From Clostridia bacterium (lineage in GTDB: Bacteria > Bacillota > Clostridia > Acetivibrionales > JAFADI01): DNA of 64,000 nucleotides. Of this stretch, positions 48,822 through 57,809 are shown one piece after another. The position numbers and the translations under genes are program-made. The stretch spans positions 1 to 64,000 of the forward strand of contig JAOACY010000123.1 of NCBI GenBank assembly GCA_026417615.1, given 5' to 3'. The notes beneath the pieces were generated by a model. It was not told the origin of the DNA. It saw only the letters and a program-made list of their open reading frames with translations, and made no database searches. The first letter of the stretch is position 1; every line of letters starts with the position of its first letter.

Positions 48822-48895
48822 TGGAGCGGGTGATGGGAATCGAACCCACGCAATCAGCTTGGAAGGCTGATGTTCTACCATTGAACTACACCCGC
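48822..48895 (-). tRNA. tRNA-Gly (anticodon TCC)
   Basis: A 74-nt tRNA with encoded CCA. Acceptor GCGGGTG pairs with CACCCGC; the D arm is normal, the anticodon loop CTTCCAA gives TCC, and the T arm has GGTTCGATTCC. It is co-transcribed with tRNA-Gly(GCC) 80 nt upstream. Confidence 0.97.
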
Positions 48896-48975
48896 AGATA
48901 CAGCAGAAACTAGAACCCAGATGCCAGAAACCATATTTTTCCCTTCTAGTCTCTAGTCTCTTATATCAGCCTTTT

Positions 48976-49050
48976 TGGAGCGGGTTACGAGATTTGAACT
49001 CGCGACTTTCACCTTGGCAAGGTGACACTCTACCGCTGAGTTAAACCCGC
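48976..49050 (-). tRNA. tRNA-Gly (anticodon GCC)
   Basis: A 75-nt tRNA with encoded CCA. Acceptor GCGGGTT pairs with AACCCGC, the anticodon loop CTTGCCAAG gives GCC, and the T arm has GAGTTCAAATCTC. First gene of a two-tRNA unit behind a consensus promoter. Confidence 0.97.
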
Positions 49051-49070
49051 ATTTTTCAGGTGCATTTGAT

Positions 49071-49099
49071 ATTATAAACTCTATTGCACCTTGTGTCAA
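49071..49099 (-). promoter_or_regulatory. Consensus sigma-A promoter of the tRNA-Gly unit
   Basis: Perfect TTGACA (49094-49099) and perfect TATAAT (49071-49076) separated by 17 bp on the minus strand, about 20 bp before the first tRNA. Such perfect promoters are typical of stable RNA genes. Confidence 0.9.
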
Positions 49100-49149
49100 G
49101 GTCTTATTTATGGAAATTTCATGGACAACTGCCAAAATACAGCTTGACT

Positions 49150-49629
49150 TTATACATGCATGATTTTTGCTTCCATTATGCCTTCTTTTATCTCCACGAT
49201 AGCATAGGATTCTCCGGTTTCTCCCCTGGAATCGCTTATGCTGCCCGGATTTAAAATCAGATAGTTTTCTGCTCTTATCAGCTCGGAAATATGAGTGTGT
49301 CCGAACATAAGAATATCAGCCTCAGTCTCAATAGCCTTCCTGTGAAGCTTTTCGTAGTCCCACTTGACGGAATAGCGGTGGCCATGGGTTATGAATATCC
49401 TCTTGCCTTCATACTCCAGCAGCTTTTCAGAGGGTACGTCCCCTATCATGAAATCACTGTTGCCGTATATGTATTCAACCGGTATATGCGGAAACTCCGA
49501 CGCAATCTTCTGAGCATCCCTGAAATAATCCCCAAGGTGTATTATAAGATCTATATCATTATGCTTTCTTACTACTTCCTCCGCTTTATCCGTCTCGCCA
49601 TGAGTATCACTAATTACAAGTATTTTCAT
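49150..49629 (-). CDS. YfcE/MJ0936-family metallophosphoesterase
   Basis: A 159-residue calcineurin-like phosphodiesterase. Metal motifs: ISDTHGE, HLGDYFRD, YGNSD, THGHRYSV and FGHTHISE, closing in NPGSISDSRG. It hydrolyses phosphodiesters of unknown physiological kind. Its pairing with rdgB matches the B. subtilis gerM-rph-rdgB-ysnB order. The start ATG follows GGGGG. Confidence 0.93.
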   Translation of the reverse strand: MKILVISDTHGETDKAEEVVRKHNDIDLIIHLGDYFRDAQKIASEFPHIPVEYIYGNSDFMIGDVPSEKLLEYEGKRIFITHGHRYSVKWDYEKLHRKAIETEADILMFGHTHISELIRAENYLILNPGSISDSRGETGESYAIVEIKEGIMEAKIMHV

Positions 49630-49667
49630 AATTAACCCCCGAACATTGTCAATCTAAAATAGTTGTA

Positions 49668-50267
49668 TTAAAATAATTGTTCTGCTTTAAGTTTTTCGAC
49701 CATTAGCTTTAAAGCTTTTCCCCTGTGACTTATCCTGTTTTTAACCGCTGCTTCCATCTGAGCCACTGTCATATCATATTCAGGTATATAAAACAATGGG
49801 TCATAACCAAAACCATTGCTTCCCAAAGGCTCAAAGCCTATGTATCCTTCACATACGCCTCTTACTGTAAAATACGCAGAATGAGGAATAATGACTGCTA
49901 TGACGCAAACAAACCTTGCGGTCCGCTTTTCAAAGGGTACTCCCTCCAAGCTTCTTAAAAGCTTATCATTCCTCTCCCGGGCTGTGGCACCCTCCCCCGC
50001 ATATCTTGCGGAGTATATTCCGGGCCCTCCGTTCAGCCAATCCACTTCAAGCCCTGAATCATCAGCCATCACCAGTTCGCCTGTTTTAGCAAAAACGGCT
50101 CTTGCTTTGATTAAGGCATTTTCTTCAAAGCTGCTTCCCGTCTCGTCAACATCTTCATATATGCCTGCGTCTTCCATGGAAATAACATTAAAAGGAAAAC
50201 CATTTAAAATTTCTTTTATCTCAATAAGCTTGCCCTTATTCTTTGTTGCCGCTATAAATTTCCTCAT
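49668..50267 (-). CDS. rdgB: XTP/dITP diphosphatase (RdgB/HAM1)
   Basis: A 199-residue nucleotide house-cleaning enzyme that hydrolyses dITP, XTP and similar to monophosphates. Blocks: ATKNKGKLIEI, ADDSGLEVDWLNGGPGIYSARYAG, GSNGFGYDPLFYIPE and ISHRGKALK. ATG 50267 lies 10 nt after GGGGGT. It lies between gerM and the yfcE-like gene; the rph gene found between gerM and rdgB in Bacillus is absent. Confidence 0.96.
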   Translation of the reverse strand: MRKFIAATKNKGKLIEIKEILNGFPFNVISMEDAGIYEDVDETGSSFEENALIKARAVFAKTGELVMADDSGLEVDWLNGGPGIYSARYAGEGATARERNDKLLRSLEGVPFEKRTARFVCVIAVIIPHSAYFTVRGVCEGYIGFEPLGSNGFGYDPLFYIPEYDMTVAQMEAAVKNRISHRGKALKLMVEKLKAEQLF

Positions 50268-50308
50268 CCTTCTTTATACCCCCAATTTAAATTTCCGCCG
50301 CCAAAGCT

Positions 50309-51394
50309 TCAGTCAATCGGATTTATCTCCCTGGGTATTTTCAAGTCCTTGCTTATATCAGTGCCCTCTGTAAGGTAATCGGATTTACCTTCAATCTTGA
50401 GCCTTACACTTTCAATACCGCTTATCTGCCTCATGGAGTAGAGCAGCTGCTTTACAATACTGTCCTCCGCTGCATTCCCGCCATAATTCCTGATCTCACC
50501 GCTGAAATCAAGTATGATGGTTTTGCCCGAAATACTGCTCCCTAAAAGCTTTGTGCCAGCTGGGAGCGCCGAAAACAATTTATCGCCTGTTTGCTGCCTG
50601 GCAAGCAGCTCAACAATTTTCCCCGGAATGTCCTTATCATTCAAAGCCCCAACCTGGGCAGACACCGGAAGGACATATGAATGATTGTGATTGACAACCT
50701 TTATGAGGTAAACATCAAGCTTGGCTGAACCAGTTTCAACATTGAGCCTTGGAGCGTTTACCAGTATGTTTTTCCTGTTCAGAACTCCGGATATGTCTGT
50801 TCCGAACTTCAGTCTGCCCGGATTATGTCCGTTTACCAAGATTCTTACCCCGTTTATGGTCCTGAATTCGGTAAGGGTATATACCACTGAACAAATAATT
50901 CTTCTTTCTGACGCTTCATCCTTATAGCCCAGCAGCTTGCTGTCAAAATCAATATATGCCACACCCTCTCTGATGGTTATTCCCAATATCTGCGTTCCCT
51001 TCGGCAGAACAGGAAAGAGTCCGTAATAGGCCAGTTCCTCCCTGTTCAGGCTATTGTCGGCAAGTCCGCTCACAGCAGCTCTGGCAATACCTTCCTGCTT
51101 CTCCGCCGTCCTGCTCACAGGTATTAAAAAGCCTTCCCTGTCCTGATAGTATATTGTCACAAATAATGCGCCCTTATCCTCAAAAGACCTTGTTTCACTG
51201 ACCGGAGCTTTGCTTTCGGACGCCTGCGCGCCGGAAATTCCCGCCTTTGTACTTACATCGCCTTGCGTCTGAATTTTCGGGAGAGGTTCAACACTTTTCA
51301 TGATTGTGTCGCCGGAACTGCGTTTTGCAGGCATTGAACAGCCTGATGCTACAAGCAGACTGAAAATCAGTGTCAAACATATACACTTCTTCAT
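50309..51394 (-). CDS. gerM: GerMN-domain lipoprotein (sporulation/germination GerM-like)
   Basis: A 361-residue lipoprotein: signal peptide with lipobox VASGC (Cys near 19), a low-complexity linker, then two GerMN domains (about 75-190 and 220-345). Both contain GTQILGITIREGVAYIDFD- or GTKLLGSSISGKTIILDFS-type blocks. In Bacillus GerM is needed for proper sporulation and germination and localises to the engulfing membrane. AAGGAGAAG precedes the ATG. A terminator separates it from the amidase upstream. Confidence 0.9.
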   Translation of the reverse strand: MKKCICLTLIFSLLVASGCSMPAKRSSGDTIMKSVEPLPKIQTQGDVSTKAGISGAQASESKAPVSETRSFEDKGALFVTIYYQDREGFLIPVSRTAEKQEGIARAAVSGLADNSLNREELAYYGLFPVLPKGTQILGITIREGVAYIDFDSKLLGYKDEASERRIICSVVYTLTEFRTINGVRILVNGHNPGRLKFGTDISGVLNRKNILVNAPRLNVETGSAKLDVYLIKVVNHNHSYVLPVSAQVGALNDKDIPGKIVELLARQQTGDKLFSALPAGTKLLGSSISGKTIILDFSGEIRNYGGNAAEDSIVKQLLYSMRQISGIESVRLKIEGKSDYLTEGTDISKDLKIPREINPID

Positions 51395-51487
51395 AATTCT
51401 TCTCCTTACAGCTTTTTACTGTAAGTATTGACAAAACGGAAGAAGTTTAGTATTTCCCATACATATAATGCTACCATACATTATACA

Positions 51488-51529
51488 GAAAAAAAATCAA
51501 AGAAATTTATAAATTCCTTTGATTTTTTT
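51488..51529 (-). terminator. Terminator after the amidase gene
   Basis: Stem ATCAAAG / CTTTGAT extended by A/T pairs, then TTTTTTTTC on the minus strand, just after the amidase stop. Confidence 0.8.
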
Positions 51530-51546
51530 GTACATATTAGATAATT

Positions 51547-53637
51547 TCACTTTATTTCTGTCAATGCCTGTAAAACAGCCTGGCAAAGTGCTTCGGCAGC
51601 ATTTTGCCTGAATTCCTCCTTCAATAGGTTTTCACGGTCCCGGCTGTTGGTCATGAAGCCTATCTCAGCCAGCGCGGACGGCATTGCTGTAGCTTTCAGC
51701 ACTACCAGCTTGGGCCTTTCAATTATTTTTCTGTCTGTAGTCCCAAGTCTGGCAAGCAGGCTGTCTTGTATCAGCTGTGCAAATCTCTTGCCGTTTAAGC
51801 CGGAGCTTTCTTTTGAAGGAGGGAAGTACAATGTCATAGTCCCTCCGTAATTGGGATCGGCAATGGCATTGTTGTGTATGCTTAAAAACAGCGATGCGTT
51901 AAGATTGTTTGCGATGTATGCCCTTTCATACAGCCCGACAAAGCTGTCGTCTTCCCGGGTCATATAGGTTTTTATATTTTTCTCCTTCAGCAGCTGGTTC
52001 AACCTTTTTGCGATGTCAAGGTTCAGTTCCTTCTCAGTAATTCCTCCGTACATGGCGCCGGGATCCCTGCCTCCATGCCCCGGGTCTATAACAACCAGTC
52101 TGTCGCTTTTAGCTGCAGGCTTTAATATAGTTATGGCAGTGTCGTCAACATCATACCTCGTTATGACCTCAAAGAAAAATTTGTCCTTGGCATTGAAAAC
52201 TATGCTTGTTTCCTTGCTTTCCGGATCCTCCAGTATTTCTATGGATTCGAGATAAGAATCGTTTATTTGCATTACTCCTGTTCCAATATCCGCTATTTCC
52301 GCAGGGAAGGTAATGGTGTATTGCTTCCCGCTTGAGCTGAACTTTTCCTTATAGAGCTTCTTAAGCTCCTCTCCCCCCTCCGTCAGCTCAACGCCGCCTA
52401 ATGTCAGGTATACTCTGTCCCCGTTGTTTCCGTAAAAAACATTTCTGTAAGTAGGCGTTTCAACATAAATCTCCAGCTTTCCTTTCTTCTCGACCACCTT
52501 ATACTGAGGCTGGCCATTTACGTCAAGCACAATTCTTAATGAGTCGCTGCCCTTCTGCGCATATCTTACAGACTTTACCAGCGAGCCGCTGTAATCCAGC
52601 TTGTACTCCTTTTTGTCAGTCAAAGCATTGCCGGGAATATCCAGCACAATCCTGTCCGGCCCCGACAGCCTGAAAACATTATAGCCCTTGTAATTATCGA
52701 GGTTGATGCTTATCCTGTCGCCGCTTCCTTCAGACGTACACTCAATATTCACTTTACCGTTAACAATGGCAATGTTTTCAGCCGAATCCGCATCTTTTTC
52801 ATCTGGTGTTGCCGAGCCCGGGCTGTTGTCTCCTCTGTCTTGGGCAGGTTCTTTTATGCTGTCAAAGGCCAAAATCAGCTGGCCCGGTTTTTCCTCCACA
52901 TTGTAATTCATAGCCGAAGTCATATCCAGAACAACTCTTGCGGTTGTCTCATCAAATTGAGCATACCTTATTGATTCAAGCTGCTTTCCGTTAACCTCTA
53001 TCCTTTTTTTGGCCGAAACGATCGTGTTTGGTATATCAACAACTATCCTGTCAGGGCTGGCAAGCTTGAAAATATTATAATTTTCGTAATTATCCGCTGA
53101 AATCACAACCTGATCGTTTCCGCCTGTTTTTAAAGCCGAAACTCCTTTTAAAATATTTTTAACATTTTCCTTTTTATTGTCTATCGTAACCATATCCTTG
53201 TCAGGATACCATCCCACAACCATGTTGAGCTGTTCGCCTACAAAGCGCACAGGAATCATCGTTCGGTTATTGATAATTTTTGCCGGTGTATCCAGCTTTA
53301 CTGTTTTGTTATTAACCTTTGCATTGGTATCGTTTATCTTAAGCTCAACCTTGGTATTGTTCAGCGATATCTGCACCTTTGAATTTTTAGCATCCCAGTT
53401 CACACTGGCACCCAGCTTTTCAAATACTGCCCTGGCAGGCACAAGCGTGCGGCTGTTCAGTATAATAGGAGGTATATCTGTGGATATAGTCTGATTGTTC
53501 ACCTTAAGCGTGATTAATTTACCTGCGTACTTATGTACCTTGCCGTCGTAATTAAGAAGAAGAGTCTGAGCAAAAGCTTGCTCGGAAAACGACAAAAACA
53601 AAGCTATTGAAAGTATTATTGATATTATTTTTTTCAT
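51547..53637 (-). CDS. N-acetylmuramoyl-L-alanine amidase with AMIN and stalk domains
   Basis: A 696-residue secreted cell-wall hydrolase. Order: signal peptide (about 1-24); a copper-amine-oxidase-N-like stalk domain (about 30-150, with SRTLVPARAVFEKLGASVNWD and NRTMIPVRFVGEQLNM); two AMIN domains (about 165-270 and 295-395); a linker beta domain; and a zinc amidase_3 domain (about 510-690). Zinc ligands are in VIDPGHGGRDPG (His), TEKELNL (Glu) and SIHNNA (His), with catalytic Glu in ALAEIGFM. AMIN domains target septal or polar wall. AAAGGGGTAG precedes the ATG. Likely role in division or sporulation. Confidence 0.94.
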   Translation of the reverse strand: MKKIISIILSIALFLSFSEQAFAQTLLLNYDGKVHKYAGKLITLKVNNQTISTDIPPIILNSRTLVPARAVFEKLGASVNWDAKNSKVQISLNNTKVELKINDTNAKVNNKTVKLDTPAKIINNRTMIPVRFVGEQLNMVVGWYPDKDMVTIDNKKENVKNILKGVSALKTGGNDQVVISADNYENYNIFKLASPDRIVVDIPNTIVSAKKRIEVNGKQLESIRYAQFDETTARVVLDMTSAMNYNVEEKPGQLILAFDSIKEPAQDRGDNSPGSATPDEKDADSAENIAIVNGKVNIECTSEGSGDRISINLDNYKGYNVFRLSGPDRIVLDIPGNALTDKKEYKLDYSGSLVKSVRYAQKGSDSLRIVLDVNGQPQYKVVEKKGKLEIYVETPTYRNVFYGNNGDRVYLTLGGVELTEGGEELKKLYKEKFSSSGKQYTITFPAEIADIGTGVMQINDSYLESIEILEDPESKETSIVFNAKDKFFFEVITRYDVDDTAITILKPAAKSDRLVVIDPGHGGRDPGAMYGGITEKELNLDIAKRLNQLLKEKNIKTYMTREDDSFVGLYERAYIANNLNASLFLSIHNNAIADPNYGGTMTLYFPPSKESSGLNGKRFAQLIQDSLLARLGTTDRKIIERPKLVVLKATAMPSALAEIGFMTNSRDRENLLKEEFRQNAAEALCQAVLQALTEIK

Positions 53638-53797
53638 AACGGCTACCCCTTTAAAGCTTGTCCTTTGTATAAATATCTGATCATGCTTTTTTCTGCAAAA
53701 AAAATAATTCCAATATATATTTCGACAGAGTAGCTATTATTTCCTGTATTTTTTGTTGAATTTACCGTTTTGTAATTGAATTGTAATCTCTGAGAAA

Positions 53798-54022
53798 TTA
53801 TTTTCTGAACCTGAGAACATTCAATAAAATTGTAAGTATTATACTAATGACAATGCTTGAAACCACAGGAAAGTAAAATACAAAATTATTTTTTCTGTAA
53901 AAAACATCGCCCGGCAACCTTCCAATACCTATTTTGCCTCCAAACATCAAGAAAGCACCTGCCGCAGCAAGCAAAAGCCCCAAAACAACCAAAGTCCTGC
54001 CGAAAGACTGGAAGAAGTCCAT
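53798..54022 (-). CDS. DUF2905 small membrane protein
   Basis: A 74-residue protein with two helices (about 10-28 and 50-68) joined by GGKIGIGRLPGDVFYRKNNFVFYFP, the conserved DUF2905 loop. Function is unknown. AAGGAGG precedes ATG 54022, 3 bp after the queH stop, so it is co-translated in the ruvCAB-queH operon. Confidence 0.88.
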   Translation of the reverse strand: MDFFQSFGRTLVVLGLLLAAAGAFLMFGGKIGIGRLPGDVFYRKNNFVFYFPVVSSIVISIILTILLNVLRFRK

Positions 54023-54025
54023 TTT

Positions 54026-54589
54026 TCAATCCTCCTTAAGTTTGCTTAATTGCTTTATTATTTTTTCCTTATACTCCGATTGCTCCAACGAAACAATGCA
54101 TCCGCAGTATTTTTGCCGGTACAGCCCCAGATCTTTTGCCTGCTGCTGCCCTTCCCTGAAACCGGGCCTGAAATCCCTGCAGTAGAATTCAACACCGTGT
54201 TTTTGCGAAAACTTCTCTCCCAGCTCCTTGATTAAATCATGGTTTTGGTAGGGGCTTACCAGCAGTGTTGTTGAAAAGGCGTCAAAACCGTTTTCCTTTG
54301 CATATGAGGCAGCTCTGTCAAGCCTTAAGCCGTAGCACATCCCGCAGCGCTGCTCCTGCCCATGCTCAAAGCTTTCCCAGGTACTCTGCCTGAAATCATC
54401 GATATAATCCATATCAAGTCCCTTTATTTCTGCCAATCTTTTGACATTTTCCCTCCTTCTTTCAAATTCCTCTCTAGGGTGAATGTTAGGATTGAAATAC
54501 AAGCCTTTTATATCAATTTTATCCTCCTGCAGCACACTTACCGGATACACCGCGCAAGGGCCGCAGCAAACATGCAATAAAAGCTTCAT
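54026..54589 (-). CDS. queH: Epoxyqueuosine reductase QueH
   Basis: A 187-residue iron-sulfur enzyme for the last step of queuosine synthesis (non-B12 type, replacing QueG). Cys motifs: LLHVCCGPCAVYP near the N terminus and GQEQRCGMCYGLRLDRAA in the middle; also LVSPYQNHDLI and a terminal CGCIVS. The ORF track starts at GTG 54598; GAGGTGA lies ahead of ATG 54589. It is in the ruvCAB operon, as in many Clostridia. Confidence 0.95.
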   Translation of the reverse strand: MKLLLHVCCGPCAVYPVSVLQEDKIDIKGLYFNPNIHPREEFERRRENVKRLAEIKGLDMDYIDDFRQSTWESFEHGQEQRCGMCYGLRLDRAASYAKENGFDAFSTTLLVSPYQNHDLIKELGEKFSQKHGVEFYCRDFRPGFREGQQQAKDLGLYRQKYCGCIVSLEQSEYKEKIIKQLSKLKED

Positions 54590-54616
54590 GGCCGTCACCT
54601 CGTTTTAAATACTATT

Positions 54617-55501
54617 TTATGAAAACCGGCTTCGGTAGCTGCATTTCCGGCACAAGCCCTCAACCGCCACTCTCCTTGAGAAGCCTTCATAAATATGCTT
54701 TGCCCGTTCACCCTCGATTATGCTTGCCAAATCCTTCTCCAGAATATTTCCAAGGGCAATTGCTCCCTCCCCGTCCAGACAGCAGGGCACTACCGTACCG
54801 TCCACCAGTATGGCTATCTGATCCCTGAGGCCATAGCAAAAGCCGCTTGAGCCAAGCTCCTCTGCGCCTATATCCGGCCATTCAAAGGGTTCTGCTATGT
54901 GAAGGAACACCTTTTCATCCATCTTGATGCCTCTTATATGGGAAGGCTCTTCAACGATAGGCGCTTCAAGCCCAAACTCTTTTGCAATCTCATCAAGGAT
55001 ATGCCTGTTTTGTCCCTTTGCTTTTGAATTCCACAGACGGAGGGCTATGTTCAATTCACGCTGTTTTTTAGCATCGGAAATAAATAAAAAAATGTCCCTC
55101 AAATATCCATCCAATGTTTTTGAGAATTCTTTTGACTCAAAGCTGTGGAGGGAGAAATTGACCTGTCTTAATGCAGGGCTTGATATTAGAACTTTTCCCA
55201 TCTTGCCGATAAGAGTTCCATTGGTTGTAATGTTGACCCTCAAGCCATGCCTTGCTGCAAGCTCCAGAAATCCTCCCAGCTCCGGATGCAGCAGGGGCTC
55301 CCCCTTTACATGAAAATACAGGTACTCAGAGCAGCCCCTTATTTTTGCAAGTATTTCCTCAAACACCTCCGCAGGCATCATTCCCGGTGAACGCTTTGAT
55401 TTTGGGCAAAAGGCGCAGGATAGATTGCATATGTTTGTGATTTCAATGTAAATTTTCTTGAACTTTCTCATAGTCAATCCATCTCTTGTCTCACGGCTCA
55501 T
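54617..55501 (-). CDS. Radical SAM/SPASM-domain protein
   Basis: A 294-residue radical-SAM protein. The [4Fe-4S] motif is CNLSCAFC (about 24-31), followed by [12 protein letters not shown] and [11 protein letters not shown]. The C-terminal half-SPASM region has [25 protein letters not shown] and CRKCSYRS, suggesting an auxiliary cluster. No peptide-precursor gene is next to it, so a RiPP role is not supported. It overlaps ruvB by 11 bp if ATG 55501 is used; ATG 55471 is possible. Confidence 0.85.
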   Translation of the reverse strand: MSRETRDGLTMRKFKKIYIEITNICNLSCAFCPKSKRSPGMMPAEVFEEILAKIRGCSEYLYFHVKGEPLLHPELGGFLELAARHGLRVNITTNGTLIGKMGKVLISSPALRQVNFSLHSFESKEFSKTLDGYLRDIFLFISDAKKQRELNIALRLWNSKAKGQNRHILDEIAKEFGLEAPIVEEPSHIRGIKMDEKVFLHIAEPFEWPDIGAEELGSSGFCYGLRDQIAILVDGTVVPCCLDGEGAIALGNILEKDLASIIEGERAKHIYEGFSRRVAVEGLCRKCSYRSRFS

Positions 55502-56486
55502 ACCTCAGCCCGAAGTGCTCATAGGCAAGCTTTGTGGCCATTCTTCCCCTGGGAGTTTTGTTTATGAAGCCCAGCTGCAGCAGATAGGGCTCGTACACAT
55601 CCTCTATTGTTTCCGTTTCCTCTCCGATTGATGCGGCAAGGGTTTCCAGTCCGACAGGCCCTCCGGCGAATTTATCTATAATAGTCATCAGCATGTTTCT
55701 GTCAACACCGTCCAGGCCAATTGCATCTATCTCAAGAGCATCAAGTGCCATATTGGCTACCTCCAGGCTTATAAAGCCCCGGGCCTTGACCTGGGCGAAG
55801 TCCCTTACCCTTTTCAAAAGCCTGTTTGCTATACGCGGAGTACCTCTCGCACGCCTTGCCAGCTCGGCCGCGCCCTCTTCTTCAATCCCTATATTCAGGA
55901 TGCCCGCCGAACGCTTGACTATTTGCTTAAGCTCATCAGGAGCGTACATTTCCAGCCTGTTTATAACCCCGAACCTGTCCCTTAAGGGTGAAGTAAGGAG
56001 CCCCGCCCTTGTGGTGGCCCCTATCAGGGTGAATTTTGGCAGGTCAAGCCTTATAGATCTAGCGCTGGGCCCTTTTCCTATTATAATATCCAGTGCGTAG
56101 TCTTCCATTGCAGGGTACAGAACCTCCTCAACGCTCCTGTTCATCCTGTGTATCTCGTCTATAAACAGCACATCGTAAGGCCCCAGGTTTGTAAGAATCG
56201 CAGCAAGATCGCCCGGTTTTTCAATTGCAGGCCCTGAGGTTATTCTTATATTGACACCGAGCTCTGAAGCGATAATGCTTGCAAGAGTAGTCTTGCCAAG
56301 TCCTGGCGGCCCGTAGAGGAGAACATGGTCAAGGGCTTCCTTCCTCTGCTTTGCTGCTTCTATAAAAACCGTCAGGTTTTCCTTAACCTTGTTCTGTCCG
56401 ATGTATTCACTAAGCCTTCTGGGCCTTAAGCTTGATTCGTCATAGTCCTCCTGCTTGAGCTCACACCCTGTCAATCTTTCTTCCAT
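55491..56486 (-). CDS. ruvB: Holliday junction helicase motor RuvB
   Basis: A 331-residue AAA+ ATPase. Walker [13 protein letters not shown]; Walker [10 protein letters not shown]; sensor: [21 protein letters not shown]; and a C-terminal winged helix with [14 protein letters not shown]. It drives branch migration with RuvA. Start: GGAGG, 10 nt, ATG. It lies 24 bp after ruvA. Confidence 0.98.
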   Translation of the reverse strand: MEERLTGCELKQEDYDESSLRPRRLSEYIGQNKVKENLTVFIEAAKQRKEALDHVLLYGPPGLGKTTLASIIASELGVNIRITSGPAIEKPGDLAAILTNLGPYDVLFIDEIHRMNRSVEEVLYPAMEDYALDIIIGKGPSARSIRLDLPKFTLIGATTRAGLLTSPLRDRFGVINRLEMYAPDELKQIVKRSAGILNIGIEEEGAAELARRARGTPRIANRLLKRVRDFAQVKARGFISLEVANMALDALEIDAIGLDGVDRNMLMTIIDKFAGGPVGLETLAASIGEETETIEDVYEPYLLQLGFINKTPRGRMATKLAYEHFGLRYEP

Positions 56487-56510
56487 TGCCTTTTATCCTC
56501 CGATTTGTAC

Positions 56511-57116
56511 TTATCTCGCCAGACCTTTTAAAGCGCTTTTTATCACAGACTCCAGGTCCATATCCTCCGAATATACAGCCGAAACTGCCCTGCTTGCTTC
56601 TAATGCAGTATATCCCAGCACCATCAAAGCGCTTATCGCTTCCGAAGCCCTTGAGCCGGCCCTGTCCACCGCAGCCTTCTCTTCTTTGAAGCTGTCTGTT
56701 GCAGCAAGCTGTTCCTTTTTAATCTTGTCCTTCAGCTCAAGTATTATTCTCTGCGCCATCTTGGTCCCTATACCCTGAGCCTTGGTAAGGGTCTTTGCAT
56801 CATCCGTTATCACAGCAAGTCCGAATTTGGAAGGCGAAACTGCCGAAAGGAGGGAAACAGCAGCTTTAGGGCCAACTCCCGACACGCTGATAAGCAGCTC
56901 GAACATTCCCAGCTCCTCTTGAGTCATAAAGCCATAGAGATTCATTATGTCCTCTCTTACATAGAGATGAGTGAATAATTTCACCTCGCTGCCAATCTGG
57001 CCGATGGACTCAATTGTTGAAAGCGCGGTATTTATTTTGTAGCCAACGCCGTTTGCTTCCACTACCACAAAATCGTTATACTTGTACTCAAGCTTACCTT
57101 TTATATATGCAAACAT
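56511..57116 (-). CDS. ruvA: Holliday junction DNA-binding subunit RuvA
   Basis: A 201-residue RuvA: an OB fold (MFAYIKGKLEYKYNDFVVVEANGVGYKI), helix-hairpin-helix pairs with LLISVSGVGPKAAVSLLS and AQGIGTKMAQRIILELKDK, and a C-terminal domain III. The ORF track start at 57200 lies inside ruvC; GAGGAGG precedes ATG 57116, which begins the true N terminus. Confidence 0.98.
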   Translation of the reverse strand: MFAYIKGKLEYKYNDFVVVEANGVGYKINTALSTIESIGQIGSEVKLFTHLYVREDIMNLYGFMTQEELGMFELLISVSGVGPKAAVSLLSAVSPSKFGLAVITDDAKTLTKAQGIGTKMAQRIILELKDKIKKEQLAATDSFKEEKAAVDRAGSRASEAISALMVLGYTALEASRAVSAVYSEDMDLESVIKSALKGLAR

Positions 57117-57129
57117 AGTATTTCCTCCT

Positions 57130-57615
57130 CTAAACAATTCTCCCCAGCTTGTGGGAGTGTCCGTGGCAAATAGCCACCGCCAAAGCATCCGCTGCATCAT
57201 CAGGCTTTGGCGTTGCCTGAAGATTCAGTATAACCTTTACCATATGCTGTATTTGTGCTTTTTCCGCTCTTCCGTAGCCTACCACTGACTGCTTCACCTG
57301 AAGAGGCGTATATTCAAAAACTTCCTTTCCGGATTTTGCCGCGGTAAGCAGTGCTACACCTCTTCCATGACCTACATTAAGGGCTGTCCTGGTATTTTTA
57401 TTGAAAAAAAGCTCCTCTATGGATATAGCATCGGGATTGTGCCTTTTAATCAATTCCTCAAGACCCTCTCCCACAGTTAGCAGTCTCCTGGCCAGCGGAA
57501 GTGAAGCCTCTGTAGTGATAACCCCGTAATCCAGAACCGAAAATTTGTTCCCCTCATATTTTACTACACCATAGCCTGTAATTGCAAATCCCGGGTCAAT
57601 ACCCATTATTATCAT
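57130..57615 (-). CDS. ruvC: Holliday junction endonuclease RuvC
   Basis: A 161-residue resolvase of RNase H fold. Acidic residues: Asp in [12 protein letters not shown], Glu in [15 protein letters not shown], and Asp in [21 protein letters not shown] precedes ATG 57615. First gene of ruvC-ruvA-ruvB-radSAM-queH-DUF2905, divergent from argG. Confidence 0.97.
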   Translation of the reverse strand: MIIMGIDPGFAITGYGVVKYEGNKFSVLDYGVITTEASLPLARRLLTVGEGLEELIKRHNPDAISIEELFFNKNTRTALNVGHGRGVALLTAAKSGKEVFEYTPLQVKQSVVGYGRAEKAQIQHMVKVILNLQATPKPDDAADALAVAICHGHSHKLGRIV

Positions 57616-57713
57616 TTGTACCCTCCAAAAAATAACTGCACCGGCCTTGAATATTTACCTGCCTTAATATATTCTCTTTATGGAACCCAAAGTTCAAGGA
57701 ATAAGTATTTCAG

Positions 57714-57743
57714 GTTGCATATTTATGCATTTTAATGTATAAT
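57714..57743 (+). promoter_or_regulatory. argG promoter with an overlapping ARG box
   Basis: TTGCAT (57715-57720) and TATAAT (57738-57743) are 17 bp apart. Over the -35 lies an ARG-box match at 57714-57731: 16 of 18 positions of TNTGNATWWWWATNCANA, centred on the palindrome TGCATA-TT-TATGCA. An ArgR/AhrC repressor bound here would block polymerase, giving arginine-dependent repression of argGH. Confidence 0.75.
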
Positions 57744-57809
57744 AACCAATAATTATTATACTGCATGAAACCCATAACCATTTTATCATATTAAAGGAGG
57801 AAATTACAT

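Noticed and set aside
48630-49135. ORFs 48630..48881 and 48953..49135 on the minus strand
   Set aside because: They are translations through the two tRNA-Gly genes.
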